Shown: positions 11,304 to 24,972, counted from the first letter of the stretch. The stretch is DNA of 64,000 nucleotides from Lutjanus erythropterus (GCA_020091685.1 CM034607.1:25271253-25335252), one strand, 5' to 3'. Translations and numbers: made by a program. The notes: a model not told the origin generated them from the sequence alone.

Positions 11304-14265
11304 TGTCATCAACTGTCACTCCCATGTCATGTGAGAACAAGGTTTAAGTAGTCCTGCTGCCCAAATTACACTGCCTTGCGGGGCAGCTGGATTTGCGAGA
11401 TCATGCAAAGATTGCAAGATGACCAGAGATTCCAGGCTGCCAGGAATCTACAGCAGAGACACTAAAGGCTCTTTCAAACACAATGTGATTTGAGCTGTTT
11501 TTTTCTGAAAGCACTGTGAGGGATACCTTCCACGGTGGAAACATCATATTGCCCAACCATATGGCTTGTGGATCTGTTGTCCACTCAGCTGTCCACATCC
11601 GCGTTCATTTTGTAGTGTGTCAGGGTCTTTAACCCACAAGTGACAAATTCAAATTCTTATTGTACCATTTGCAAGTATTCTTTCTGCTGTTTTATCTAAG
11701 CACATATATACAGAGGGTTGACTGGTCATTTGTTTTAATCTAACAGCATAGTGATATTCTACACCAGCCATTAAATTATTTCTCTACATTTGTGTTGCTT
11801 GTGATCTTGAGTAATTAAGCTAAAATATGCTAATCTCACCACTCTTTCAAACAGCATGCAGAGTTTGAGTAAGGTTTGTCTGACGCTGGATGAGTAAAGT
11901 AAAACTCTCTAAAACCTGAACAATCTCTTTCCTGCTGGCAGATGTCCAATCTCACTCTGAACATTGGCCGCTGTGTATTGTAAATGTTGGGGCAATTTTT
12001 CATCAGTACTGAAATGAATTCTACTGGCCTGACCGCGTGGCAATAAAAGGATGTTAAACTTGGATTCTCTTTTGGTCTCGACCATCAAACGCGAGCAGAC
12101 AACAACAACAACAAAAGATTAGAGACCAAAACTATCAGGGCAATAAATCAATGAGAAAACTCTGTTACCTGGCATATCTGAGGAGCAAAAAGTCCTCTGA
12201 AAACAACACTGCTGGCCTTGATAGTGCACAGCGCTCTGCCACAACATGTTGCTGTACCAACGCCCTGCATGTAGCGGCTGTTTCATAATCAATGAGTCTG
12301 TTGTCAGCAGTGTATGACATGAGAAATAGAGGCACAGCAGAGAGGATTTTATGAAATGTATTCCTTCACCTCATTCACTGCTTCCTCCATCTCTTAATTA
12401 AATCAATTTCACCCTCCTTCTCTTTACCTCCATCTCTCTCATTCTTTCCATCTCTCTCTCTGCCTCCTCTCTCATACTCTCAATCTCTCTCGCCCGCTCT
12501 CTGCCCTGTGTGACTCCCTGGCTGCAGTTGATTGATGATGAGAGAAATATCCCAAGGACAGGCGCCTTGTTAAAGACAGGCCAGTGTGTTCTGTCTGTGG
12601 GAGCAAACGGAGATGGAGAGGGTGAGCTGGGGGGATTACAAAGAGAGGAGCACCCTGATATCCCAAAGCTCCTTTTTCCCATCCTTATTTCCTCCTCCTC
12701 TGCTTCCCTTCCCTATGTCCTCCTACTTACTACTTTCCCATTGTTGTTTACCACTTTTTCATCTATAATATATGCTTAGAACCAAAATGGGATTTTTAAG
12801 ACTGATCTTATGGGAAAAAATTCACATATTACCAATATGGTGGCCTATTTAGTGAATTTTTGAGCTGGAATGGAAATACCTTTTCTATGTGGACTGCGCA
12901 CCACTTTTCTGAATAAAACACATTAATTATAGAATATTACCCAGATATTTTTGAGCTAAAGGTAGCAAAGGATGAAGAACATGAAAAGCATGCATGGTGT
13001 ACACAGTGTGCTTAAGTGACAAAATCACGATTTGACAAATGAGAGTGTCTTTAGGGATTTAAAGTTTATACCAAGATGGAACAAAGAGTTTAAAAAAAAT
13101 GAGAAAAATGACACTGTTCATTTTGGCAACTCAACTGAATATAACATAAAAACACTCAGTTTTAATATGAGCAGTGAACAAGTGCCAACAGGTGGGGAAA
13201 AATGCTGAAATTTCATTTAAAAATATAATAAGGTAAAATAAAGAAAGGACTAAATTAATTACACGTTAATTAAAATAAGTGCACTACATGAAAATCAATT
13301 TAGTACATTTTAATCATAATTTTCACAAATATGTTAAATTAAATATTGTCAACCAATTGTAGAAATGGACACTGAGAAAAAAAAAAATAAAGAATAGATA
13401 AAAAATAAAACAATATAGCTAAATAAACATCAGTACTGTTCAGTATCAGTCAATGGCTGAATATTTTAATACCATCAGTCATTAGGGGCAGGTTGTTAAA
13501 CAAGAAGCCTGCTTGTCAGCCTTTACACCTACCAGGGAGCTTCTCTCGTCCTCATTAATGTTCCCCATTTTGCTAAATCTTAATCACCCAAAGGATTATT
13601 TTCTACGTAATGTGTCCTTGGAAAAAAAAGTTGTTATTTGTACATATCAGTAAACATACACAGTAAGACTGATCTGTAATAGGCCCATTTCGGGCTGGGT
13701 TCTAATTTTGTTCTCCCCTTTTTCTGCTCCCCAACATCCCCATCCTCCCTGCTAGGCCCTTTTTTAGCATCTCCGCTGAGGGAGAGCCTCATCACCAGAG
13801 GGACTGCAGGATGGAGGCAATAGCTGTCAGATGGAGGAGGGTGGAAGGAGACAGAGATGGGAAGAGGAAAAAGGGGGCTATGGGGGTCCCTGCTGAGCCC
13901 CCTCCAAGGCCCCTCCAGGGGGGGCTGAGGTGTTTTGGACGAGGAGCCATCCCAAAGTGAGACAAGCAGTGGTCTGATTAATGACAGGGAAGCCATTGTA
14001 TTCATCACTGCCCCACATCAGCCCTGAGAGAAACACTGTTTGTTGCCAAGACTGGTGGCTTTTCTGCCTCTGGATGCGGCTTTTTTCCCTTCCAGTTTTA
14101 CAGCAATTAATTTAGAATGATGACTGATGAGGCAAGCAGAGTTAGAATACATTATGGTAAATATTACATGACTTAAGACTGATTATTAATTAGATTCAAG
14201 AGAGATATTTTGTGAAAATAATTTGCTGCTTTTCTTTTTTTCTTACGTGCTAGTAAACTTAACAT
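11304..14265. other. No gene; possible conserved blocks at 11930-12330 and 13690-14120
   Basis: No coding exon was found. Two stretches are repeat-free and richer in mixed-composition sequence. A CT/GA-rich patch lies at 12410-12500 and an A-run at 13378-13389. The long minus open frame at 13634-14008 is Pro/Ser-rich with no recognisable domain, and I do not call it. Confidence 0.3.
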
Positions 14266-14783
14266 TAGAGCTGCAATGATTAGTCAATTAGTCAATTAAT
14301 TGATCAAAACAAAATTATTTGCCAACTATTTTGATAATCGATTCATTATTTCAGTCATTTTTCAAGCACAAATTTCAAATATTTACTGATTGTAGCCTCT
14401 TAAATATAAGGAAACACTGCATTATTGTCATTTATGATAGTAAATTCAGAGTTTTGGGGTTTGGGACTGTTGGTTGGACAAAAGAAGCAGTTCAAAGTGG
14501 ATCTGCAATGATGCAAAAATGTCAAAAATTTGGTGGTTCCAGCTTCTTAAATGTTAGGATTTGTTTATATCTTTGGCATTTATGGTAGTAAACAAAAGAG
14601 TCTTTGGGGTTTGGACTGTTCAGACAAAAGAAGCAATTTAAATATGTCACTTTTGGCTCTGGGAAATTGTGAGGAAGATTTTCACATTTTTTGAAATTTA
14701 ATAGACTAAACAATGAATCAAATAACCGTGAGAAAAATATGCAGATTAATCAGTAATGAAAATAATAATTAGTAGCGACCCTA
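14266..14783 (+). mobile_element. hAT-like non-autonomous repeat, nearly full-length copy
   Basis: It starts TAGAGCTGCAATGATTAGTC and ends 'aataattagtagcgacccta', imperfectly inverted. Internal landmarks are 'ccaactattttgataatcga', 'tcatttttcaagcacaaat', 'gggtttgggactgttggttg' and GGCTCTGGGAAATTGTGA. No clean 8-bp duplication is visible. Confidence 0.7.
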
Positions 14784-14989
14784 CCGAATATCTTTGTGTT
14801 TTAGAGTGTTAGTTGACATCTTAGGCTTCAATTTATGTAATTCATTTTTTATATAATAATCAGTAAATTGGTCAATATTGAAAATAACCATTACATTAGC
14901 TGAAGATGTAGAATGAAAGCATGGTACAGATTACTTTTTGAAGCATGGAAAATAGGGAAAAACAAGACAATGTGATGTTTTTTTCTGTC

Positions 14990-15300
14990 AACACCTTGTT
15001 GAACTCTCAAAAAATATTATTCGACCGGCAAGCAGGTCTTTGTCCACACAGGTATTCTCCAGACATGTTGCACTTCCAGGCAGAAGAAAAACGACCACCC
15101 AATAACAGGCCGTGAGCACCTGAACAAATTGTGATAAATTGATGCCTTCCATGGTTAAATCAGAGAGCTTGTTGTGGAATCCATGAGCTGCTAGGAATTG
15201 TAAATGAATGTAAATAGCTTTTTTTAATTTACAAGCAGAACTTATTGAGCCTCTGAGTGCCTGATTAAACCTACAGCATGCAGAATACATGGGCATGCAA
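14990..15300. other. Repeat-free block before a long CA tract
   Basis: This mixed-composition stretch has no repeats and no convincing exon. It could be conserved noncoding DNA, but that is only an impression. Confidence 0.2.
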
Positions 15301-15333
15301 GGCAGATCATTACTTTGATGTCCTCTCACCCAA

Positions 15334-15334
<1 letters not shown>

Positions 15335-15416
<82 letters not shown>
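15335..15416. repeat. (CA)41 microsatellite
   Basis: The tract is 82 bp of uninterrupted CA, the longest pure microsatellite in the window. Confidence 0.97.
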
Positions 15417-15419
<3 letters not shown>

Positions 15420-15660
15420 CAAGGTCTCTTGATCTCAAATGCTCATTACAGCAGTCCAAAGCTGATCAAAACGGAAATCCGTTTGATTCAGGAGGAGACG
15501 CTCTGTGACTCTCTCTCATATCTGAGATGTTGCTAAACATTTAAGTAATTTCTGAACAGAGGCCATGACCATTTAGGAGTCTTTTAATCCCAAAATAACA
15601 CATACCACTGTAGAGCCAATACTGGAAACTCACATATGCACATAAATATAGACTTATTAA

Positions 15661-16480
15661 CAGGGATGTGTGTGATTAGTCGACAATGTGATGAAACGTT
15701 GGCACCCATACTAGTCCGCCCCAGAAATACTAGTCAGTTTAACTATTCATTAATATTCTTTATGTACAGCATAAGTTAACTGTTGCCTCCAAGCTGTTAT
15801 GCAGTCCCAGCAGACAGTAGTGTCGCTCGCCCCTCACTAATGGCCGTATTATCAGCAGAGTGGAACAGATGACATGTCATGAAACTAGCACAGTTTGGCA
15901 GTACTATTATCTATAAAATGAAAATAAGGTTGGATGTAAGGTGTGTCAGAATAAACTGGCATATAAACATTTGACCAGAGCAACATTCAGCACAGGCACG
16001 GATGTAAACCTGCAAGTGCTGCTGCACTGCTAAAGGTAGCCACACTGCATGGCAGCCAACGTTGCAGGTAAACAATATCTTGATTCTGCTCAGTCTGAAA
16101 ATATGACGCATTCAGTGAGTTGTTATGTTCTGTATGATAATGTGCAATGTTCATCATGTATGGCACAATGTGCCACAAATTTCAGCAGCATTTACAATAC
16201 GATTTGGGTATTGAGAAATGTGATTAACGTCTTCAAATGGCTCTTAATACATGCAATATTTTTTCAATCAATGTTTAACATTATTAATTAATAAACTGCA
16301 CTCAATTTAACTGTTTTCTGAGTGTTTTCTTACTTCTAGACTAGTCTAAATTAAAATTTCCATTTACTCGCAATTAGTTGCAAGGAACATTGCTACATAG
16401 ATATTAAAGATGCACTACATCTAGTTAAGCATATGTCCTGAATCTATTCTTTGCTATAACTGCAACTACCACCAACTAGT
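15661..16480. repeat. Possible decayed hAT-type element
   Basis: The start has 'gtgtgattagtcgacaatgt' and 'catactagtccgcc', recalling a fish hAT family. ACTAGT-rich words recur near 16341 and 16475. The boundaries are uncertain and no ORF survives. Confidence 0.3.
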
Positions 16481-17596
16481 CACTTTTGTTCCCCTCTCTT
16501 TCTCCTCTCCTTCCTTTTCCTCTTCCTACTCTGTCCTCTTTTTCTCCTCTCCTCTCCTCTCCCCGCAGGCCCTCCACAGACTCATACAACATTTATGACT
16601 GTCTGGAACATACGCTTGCAGCAGGAAACTGAAGGGCATATCTTCTTATCCAAAAACCAATACTAACATCGTCTAACAGTTCATCTGGTAGACTGGGTGA
16701 ATCACTGCTATGTTTCAGCCTACACCGGACAGCATTACACCAGTTCTCTTGTGGTGTCGCCCTGCTTAAAACTTTTGGTGTAGCAAAATGCAGTCTGGAG
16801 TCTGAGAGAAATTTCCCCACAGAGGCATCAACCTAATCTAGTCGATCTTACCCCCCATGCGAATGTAAATCAGAATACTGCTTGTACGCTGTGTATCACA
16901 AATGCAGTACAGAGCAACAGTGTGGCAGCATCAGTGTGATAAGCTTGTAAAAAGTGGGACCTCTGGGACAGCTGCATCTGTATACACTTTTTTTATTTGT
17001 TTCCTCCATTGTTTTTGAAGAGAAAGTTGACTGTACTGTGTGAGGTTTCCCAGCAGCACACCAACAAACTTTTACACCTGGGATCTGTCTAACACAATCA
17101 CAGCAGTCTACTGTTTGTCGACTACAGAGCAGCTTCACTGCTTTGCTCAAGGGCGCCCTGATGGTGTTTGCTGAGTCATTTCAGATTGAGATTAGCACCA
17201 ACAACTTTCCTGTCACAGGCCATTTCTTTGCCCTCATGGCTTTTTCTGCTCCACTTGCATCTCTCTCAGTAACAGTATGGTGCCTGGCTTTGTGGCAACA
17301 TTTCTTTATGTCCTTACTGTGAAGGTTACTTTTCCAAAGTTTATCATGGAGGTTCATTTCAAAGCTAATCAATTAGTGCCCTGCTTTAAGTTGAAAGAGC
17401 TGAGATTAAGAGGAATCAGAGGGAGCAGGGTTTTGGATTGGAGACTGAAATCTAATGAAGAAGTTAGAAGGTTAGAGGGTACTTTAGAACTACTTATGCG
17501 CATTATATATAAACTAAGTTAAGGGCATGTAGATTTTTGGTGATCAAAGGACTGCCTTTGGGGTAAAAATAGAAAGTTGCTACAATTCTAAAATTT
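16481..17596. other. No confirmed gene; splice-acceptor-like tract at 16545-16568
   Basis: A strong pyrimidine tract ending CCCCGCAG at 16568 is followed by a short open frame (PSTDSYNIYDCLEHTLAAGN then stop) with no recognised homology. A SINE-type scrap (TGCTTTGCTCAAGGGC) lies near 17140. Confidence 0.3.
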
Positions 17597-17700
17597 TAAG
17601 GGTGCACGATATTGGGCTTTTGCCAATGTCCAACATGGCAATATTTTCCAATTCCGATCCTAACCCTAACCCAATACTGATATATGCACACATTTCTTCA
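17597..17700. repeat. Fragment of a 'GGGTGCACGATATTGG' hAT-like repeat
   Basis: The sequence 'agggtgcacgatattgggct' followed by TTTGCCAATGTCC is the end of a common fish hAT-type element. A short CCTAACCCTAACCC run is included. Confidence 0.45.
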
Positions 17701-19249
17701 AACTAACTGCACTGGCAGATGCAGACATAAAATACAATGCTTTTCAGAATGTACACATTCACTCGGCAAAATAAGAACACTACTAGTGACAGGTTTGTTT
17801 TCCCTAGTGCTGTTTCAATTTGCCCAGTCTGGTTTTCACCATTCAACTCATGCCAAGTATATGCATGTATTGTTTCCTGTGAGTTTCTTGTGCATGGGTG
17901 CTAAAGTTTCAGTTCATTCACAAAACAATTAAAAATACAAAAGTATAACCACAGAAGAAGTATTGCAAACATGTAAAATGGGAGACCCTGATAATCTATC
18001 TGGAGCTTGAAAAATAGGGGCCCAGACACGAAGCAAATAATATTTTAACATATGTTCAGTAACTTAAAAAAGAGCATGTATTAAACTGTACCATTTACAG
18101 CCTATACCTAAGACTAACCAAAGTCTCTAAATAAGCTAAAAACTAACCAAGCCTAAACCTACGAAACTACTTAATGGTCACAGGACATTTTTTCCATCAG
18201 TCTAAAACACTGGTTAAATAGATAAGATACGATAAATGTGGTGATGCCTGCGAGCTAGTTCAGACAGACAACTCGAGCTGCATTTCCAATCACAAGTGAC
18301 ATACCTCACTCTAGATTGTACGTACCAAATGCACCCTTCCAATCTGGCGGTCTATTTAAACTGCTAAACTTCCCATTTCCTCCCCTGCTTACATGCATTG
18401 CTGCCCCGCACAGTGTCGTTGCCTACTCTTTTTTTTACCCCACCTCCACCCCAGCATCCAAATGTAGGCTCCAATGGGGGGATCTCAAGAATTTTACTCA
18501 TCACTCCCCATATATCTCTATGTAACTTCACCTGCAGGGAGTGATGAAGTCGGAGCCTAGACGCCAAACTTAAGTCATGTTCTGCTGCTGAACAAACACT
18601 CTAAAACGTGAGTTGTCTGACTGACATAGAGAAATATGGCAAGTACAATTCAAATGGATTTCACAGTATAGTAACTGGTTTAGAAGTCCCCAGCCATTTA
18701 GGTTGTTCAAGCTTTAACATATTTTGCAATCTGAATCCAACCTGGGAAAGTCAGACTCTCAGCAACAATGAAGCCTCAGCAACAATGAAGTCTACTCCGT
18801 AGAGAGCCAATTACAGAATGCAAATACATCGAATGGCTGTATCCAAAAAGGTAACATCCATAGTATCAATAGTATGAAAAATGGGGTTTGATAGAATTGA
18901 TAAGAAAATTTAATTAAATATAACTGCATAGAATTCAAAGCTACTGTGTCTCTGAGGAACCACAATGAGCTAGAATGAATAACATTTTTTAAAAAATGTC
19001 ATAAGCATCAAGTTGTACGAGAAAACATATTGTGCCGCTTCAGAGCTCAGTGCAGTAGAGTGGAAAGAAACTACGATGGGCGATTTTTACAACAGTCATT
19101 TTATTGGACCTCACTCTTTTTATGTGGTGCAGAGCCATAATAGACCGCCACTGAAGTCTTAAGTGAGCACGCTGGTGAAGCTGAAATGGAGTATAAGGAG
19201 ATTCCACCAGTTCATATTTCAGAGGTCCTTTGATTTCACACCTTTGTCC
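17701..19249. other. No gene seen
   Basis: This DNA is AT-rich with incidental open frames only. A 17-base tandem repeat pair (CAGCAACAATGAAGCCT / CAGCAACAATGAAGTCT) lies at 18760-18793. Confidence 0.4.
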
Positions 19250-19570
19250 TGCCCATTACTTTCAATCATCTGCGTTAATAATGAAATAGCCGGTTTTCTT
19301 TTGTTGCTAATCTATCTTATTTGCTATTCAGCCACTTAAGGCCATTTCACTAGAACTCATATTAGAATACTGGGGCCCAGTGGGCATTAATATTGGATGA
19401 AGTGGGAATATAATAATGTGAGTTCCACTCACTGGAGGCAAACCTCTCTCAGTGCCTTTCTCTCGGGCTCTGCAGCAATATGTATGGAGGAATATTAATT
19501 ACTGTCGAAGCATTATGGCTATTATTATGATTTCACATTATGCAGCTTCCAGGGGCAATCGGTGGTGAGA
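19250..19570. other. Candidate conserved noncoding block
   Basis: This stretch is repeat-free, with many ATTA/TAAT cores ('gcattaatattggatgaagt', 'aggaatattaattactgtcg') in mixed-composition sequence and no open frame. It has the look of a developmental enhancer; no test was made. Confidence 0.3.
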
Positions 19571-19834
19571 TGCTAAACATGTACAAGCCACTTAAGATGA
19601 TGAGGTGAAGGAAAAGAGGGTAAAATAAGGAACACAGCTTTAGAAGACATGTAATTTTTCTTTCTTTCCTTTTCTCTGGTTGTCTTATTTCTCCTCTTCT
19701 GCAAGTTTTTCTTTTAAAAAATTGGGTTCAACATAAGTGGGGTTTTTTCACTTGGGCTAGTGGGTCAGAAATCTACTTGCCCAGAGTCAATTTTTTTTAC
19801 TTGCCCCTGTACAAATTGTTTTATTTATTAGCTA

Positions 19835-20120
19835 GAACAGAGACATTAATTGATTAAATTAATAAGTTCATGGTCATGTTTAATTTCAGGCTGTAACCTC
19901 TACAAAATGTCAGAAACTAGTGAAAACTGTTTACCCCAGGTTTTTAAAGTCCAAGGTGATGGTCTTTAAATGTCTTGTTTTGTCACTCTAAAACCCAGAT
20001 TAATATGAGAATAAACAAAGAAATGCAGCAAATCTCCAAATCTGAGACACTGAAAACAGCATTTTCTGCCATTTTTGCATGAATAATTACTTTAACAATT
20101 AATCAATAATCAAAATAGTT
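19835..20120 (-). mobile_element. hAT-like repeat copy, minus orientation
   Basis: Landmarks 'aagtccaaggtgatggtctt' plus TAAATGTCTTGTTTTGTC and AATCAATAATCAAAATAGTT are the reverse orientation of the family seen at 14266-14783. Confidence 0.6.
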
Positions 20121-20194
20121 CAATTCTTTCTTGACGTGAAGGCAGTTGGCCTGAATTTTCGTAACTTTTTTTCACTGTGCAAGTGAGTTGTTGG

Positions 20195-20502
20195 ATATAT
20201 CGTTGAGACATGTATCTAATCAATCAAAGTAAAATTATTTGCCAACTATTTTGATAATCGATTAATCGTTCAAGTCATTTTGGAAGTAAACATGTCAAAC
20301 ATTTGCTGGTTATAGCTTCTTAAATGTAAGGATTTGCTGCTTTCCTTTGTCATTTATGATTAATTCAGAGTCTGGGTTTTGGACAGTTGAATAAAAGAAA
20401 CAATTTGAAGATGTCAGCTTCGGCATCTGTCAATTTTTTGACATTTATAATAAAAATAACCAACAGATTAATCAACACTGAAAATAACCATTAGATGCAG
20501 CC
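20195..20502 (+). mobile_element. hAT-like repeat copy, plus orientation
   Basis: It contains 'gccaactattttgataatcg' followed by ATTAATCG, 'catttgctggttatagcttc', and an end ATTAGATGCAGCCCCA. It lies just after the oppositely oriented copy. Confidence 0.6.
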
Positions 20503-20649
20503 CCATGTTATATGCTTGTTTTCTACTCCTTCACTCCACTTCTTGTCCTTGTCCTTTCACTTGCTCTTTATCCTGGTTTTTGGTAACTTTCTCTTTCCTC
20601 CTCAACCTCTGCCTGCCTCCCACTCTCTGTCTACCTCTCTCTCTCCTCC

Positions 20650-21130
20650 TGCCCTCCCACAGGCACAGTGGATCAGAGGGTTTTAGGTGATAAATACCCT
20701 GGACCAAGGGCTCACCAGCCACCGATTCCTGCCACTTTACTGTGTCACATTGTGGCCGAGGCCTCATTAAAAAGGCATTAGCCTCCTCTTGGTCCCATGA
20801 TGGAGGCCGTGTCTGGCTCAGTCACTGCCGCGGGGATCTATTTAAAAGTGGCGGCAGGAATGGATAAGGAAGAGAGAGATAGGGGAAAGGGAGAGAGAAA
20901 GAGATGGCCATGTAATGAAAGGGAAGATTTGGCTGGAGAGGGGGAACGAGAGGCATCAATTCCATGTGAGAGGATGAACCGAGGTCCAGGAGTCCAAGGA
21001 GGCGAAGGAGGAAGGAAGCAGTGATAACTAGCTGGAGCGGACTCCACTTACTTGTCCCCTGTGAGTTCATGTGCTCTCAGAATTTAATTGATACCGGCCA
21101 ATTAAAGCCACCCAGGTTTCACCTTGAGGG
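20650..21130. other. Candidate conserved noncoding block with GA-rich stretch
   Basis: After a CT-rich tract ending CCCACAG, the sequence is repeat-free and relatively GC-rich, with a purine-rich run at 20860-21010. An open frame after the AG (TVDQRVLGDKYPGPRAHQPP) has no recognised homology, so I prefer a noncoding reading. Confidence 0.25.
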
Positions 21131-24100
21131 GGTCAGGAGAGGTGGAGTCAGGGGTTGGGAACAGGATGAAGGGGGTGCTGGGGGACGAGGAAATAGAGAG
21201 AAGCAAGGTGAAGAGGGGAGATGGAGAGTGCAGCGTGAAAACACAAGAGTAAGCGTTTGTGGCACATCATTAGTAAATAAGTAGTTTGGAGGTGATGACA
21301 GAAGAAAGTGGAGGAAGGAGAGAGGACAAAAAGGAAGGGGTTGACATATAAGAGCAATGTTGTTTAAGGGTTAGAATAATGGATGTAGAGAGTACCATTA
21401 AGCAATATTTTGAGTGTCATAAAATATATGTAATGTAAAGTATGTGGGTTGAATCTAAAACAGTTCCTGAATCTCAATAAAAGACTGCAACAAGAAAAAT
21501 ATTATTGTTAAAATAGAAATTAATGTAGGGTGAGGTGTTATTGTTCTTTAGTTTCAAGTGCAATTCACAATGAACAAGAAACAGATAAGGCAATACAGTA
21601 TTTGCTTGTTCTAACTAAAGCTAAATCACAAGAGGCACGTTTACATGGGAGTGATGAATTTTCAAGGTCCCACCTCTTTCACCAGGACTCCCAGACCCAA
21701 ACAACGGTCCCAACCAAAACCCTAAACTTGCAATAACTGATTTTTTGGTCAATTGTGGGCAGAAGAAACAAGTTATGAACACAATGTAGACATATCATCA
21801 TCAACTTTTTAGTTCATATGGCCAACTTAATGGCAGACAAATTAGTATTTATATATCTAGTATTTCCCTAGCAATCTTTCATCATCATGTTTTGGCCAGG
21901 CAATATTCACTCTGTATAAAGCTCGATCCAGCCATATCTATAACCACGTACTCTGTGTTGGATCACTGGGGCTGAAGCAGATCCTAGCTGATGCTGGGCT
22001 TAGTGTTGCATGATATACCAAAATTTCTGTATTTTATTTTTCGACTTAGTCAATACTGGTATGCTCACATATAAAGTAAAGCAGATTTTTGACTCCCGGC
22101 CCACTTTTTTTGTGTTATTTCTCTCCTTTCCCCTCTCCCCATCTGTACGTTCACGAAGTAAAGTACAATGGATCAGAACAGAATCCAATGTGACTGGCAG
22201 TGTTTATTCCTCAAAGAGCTCCATTTCTACCCCACGTTCTTTCCTTCAGAGCTCCCCAGAGCTCAGCAGCTGTCTGTGGACAAGCAGCTGCTCTGTCCCA
22301 CCATTCTGCCCTGGTCCCCTGCTCACACTCTGCAAAGCCCTGCGATATGTGCAGTTTTGTCACTGTTGAATATTTTAAACTCGTGCTTTCAATTTGTGCT
22401 TAATACTAAGTTCAAGTTGAAAGCGTGAGTTATTTTGGGGTTTCATTTTCATCCTAACAGCACAGGGGTAATAACACTAGCTACATGTCACCTGCAAACT
22501 ATGTAAACTCTGCAAACTCTATACTGTTCAGACAGAGCAGCCAGTAAAATAGGCAAACTGATTCCTACTGTAAATTCTGAGAACATTAACAATGCCTATT
22601 ATGAACAATATGCCCCTGATAAAAATGTGATTGGGTTGCTGCAGTAATGTTAAAGTGTAAATTTAAATGTAGGTATCATGACAACACTATTAAGGACATC
22701 CCGAGTTACAAATGAATGCAGACTTACATTCATCAGGTGAACAGAAACACAACTCCAAATAACTGATAATATTGTTCCGTATTTGCTGCATAACTAAGCA
22801 ACTGTTTGCCTGCAAGTCCTCCAAATCAGTTTAGTGCGATAATTAGGGCTGTACAATTAATCATGAATTTTCACTACTACCATTATCTAAGTAGTTTAAC
22901 TTTCCTTAACCTAACCATACCTTTAATCACTCAAGGAGAGTCCAAAAATGTTCTTATTAGTCTATTGGAAAGGCACTGACAAACAGCCTTCTATATCATT
23001 ACAGTACAAGGACAAACTATTGACCATAAAATCAGCTTGTGACATTTAAGAGACAGAAATAGAGACAAAGGAAAGATAGACAGGCTGTATTTGAGGGATG
23101 GACTGATAAAGTCATGAAAAGTATGAAATATCTTGACAGGCAGATAAAGAGATACATATGTAGTCCTCAGGTGGGCTGCAGGAAAGACAAACAGAAAGAC
23201 AAGCAGGCAGACAAGCTGCCTCCTTTATTTATCAACAGTGCAGATTCCAATGAAGCTGCCCTCTGCCCTCCTCACTGTGATGGAAGGATGAAAAATAAAA
23301 TGAGCAGATAGCTGTCACCTCTACCGCCTGTGTGTCCGTCCATCCAGTGACAGGCTGAAGAAGTAAGACGGCGAGTGTGTGGGCAGCTCAATAAGGGTGG
23401 ACGAGGTCAACCAGGCAAGTGTTACACAGGTGCAGAGGAATGTATTAGCTAATAAGAATTTCTAGATAAAATAGGCAGACAAAGACAGACTGAAGATTTT
23501 TTCCTTGCCGAGTCAAAGCAGAGGTGAGGAGTTTGTCTGGTAGGCAGACAGGTAGACATAGCTCATACTGTAGGGGAGCTCAGAGAGGAGACAAGCACTG
23601 CAGAGGTAAGGGGAAGCTCTTGTACCGATGCAGATCAAAAGGCCAAGGTCAGACAGGCAGACAGGACTCAGGTGGAAGGAAGTGGATTAGCCATCGTGAT
23701 TTTTTTTAGTACAGTTTTTTTTGTGTGTGTACAGTAAGAGACAGACAGTCGGCTGTCAGAGGCTATTTCACAAGAAATAAAGTCTTTGTTCAGGTAAAGA
23801 AGTAAAGAATCTAAAGTGAGGCAGGCTGTATTTGGCCTGGCACACTCTGAGACTGCAGTTCAACTGATGAACATGATGCTGGGAATGATTCAGAGGACAC
23901 ACAAGCAGAAAAGATGAAGGAATGATGTAACACTGCAGTCAGACAGACAGATAAGGAGTTGTTTTGCAATGATGTAAATCAATACATTGGACAGGCAGAA
24001 CTTTTCTTTCTTTTTGTTTGTGCTTTTTTGTGTTTGGGCCAGTTAATGAGTCTTAAAACATTTGGTGCCTATTGTTTTTCCTGATATGGTCATAAAAAGA

Positions 24101-24748
24101 GGCAAAATCAGAGATGAGCCAGTTTATTCTTCTCTATCTCTGCACAGTGGAAATCTCTTGAGAGAGCTGTTTCCAACAAATCACATCTGTTGTTTACAGA
24201 GCTGCATTAGTATAATGAAGTGAAAGTTCTATTATTGTAAAAAATGTAACTATAGCTATGAATCTTCACGCTTTAGCTGCAAATTTTCACACAACTCCCA
24301 CAATCTTGTCATGTCTCCTGAAGGAACTTCAGCAACACATCCTGCTTACACTACATACTTGGACATTGCGTCTCTAATTGATGCATACTTTGTTTCTGCC
24401 CATATTTTGAACATCATGTTCTTTTTTTAGGCTAAAAATATTAAGCCAGATCAGTTCACACTATCTTTTTTGCATATGTTGATCGAGCCTGTTAAGCCAA
24501 GCAATGATGCTGTTGGGGTGGTGCCGAATATTAACAGAAGATTTACATTTCTGTGCAAACGATAAATAAAGAAGAGCAAACAGTAGTGAGCTTCACCCCC
24601 CTCTTTTTTTAAAATCAGGGAGCAACCTGACTAGGGCCAGCTGGACTCTTAGACAGGCCATTAACACTGGACACTTAATGCTCACTTTAGCAGTGGCATC
24701 GTTTAGTGAAAAAAAAAAAAAAAGCTAAGCAAAGTAATGTAAGTCACT
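21131..24748. other. No gene seen
   Basis: This is AT-rich DNA. 23100-23960 is rich in AGACAG words (short, degenerate tandem character). A possible hAT-like scrap ('gttgcatgatataccaaaat') is at 22005-22120. An A-run is at 24710-24722. Confidence 0.4.
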
Positions 24749-24939
24749 AGAGCTGCAAAAATCGGTCATTAATTGATTAGATGATCGAAAGAAGATTACT
24801 TTCCAATTATTTTGATAACTGATGAATTGTTCTGGTCATTTTTCAAGCAAAAAAGTCAAACATTTGTTGGGTCCAGTTCCTTAAAGGTGATGATTTGCTT
24901 CTTTACTTTGTTATTTATGATCAGAAATGGTCTTTGGGT

Positions 24940-24972
<33 letters not shown>

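Noticed and set aside
13634-14008. 124-codon minus-strand open frame
   Set aside because: Low-complexity Pro/Ser/Leu content with no domain; likely a chance frame in GC-richer DNA.
15278-15536. Open frames of poly-Thr-His or poly-Cys-Val
   Set aside because: They are translations of the CA/TG microsatellite, not genes.
16545-16640. Possible exon after a strong pyrimidine tract and CCCCGCAG
   Set aside because: The open frame after the AG is 20 codons to a stop and resembles nothing I know. CT-rich microsatellite-like tracts often mimic acceptors.
20640-20780. Possible exon TVDQRVLGDKYPGPRAHQPP after CCCACAG
   Set aside because: It ends in a stop without a donor, and no partner exon or homology was recognised. 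A noncoding reading fits better.
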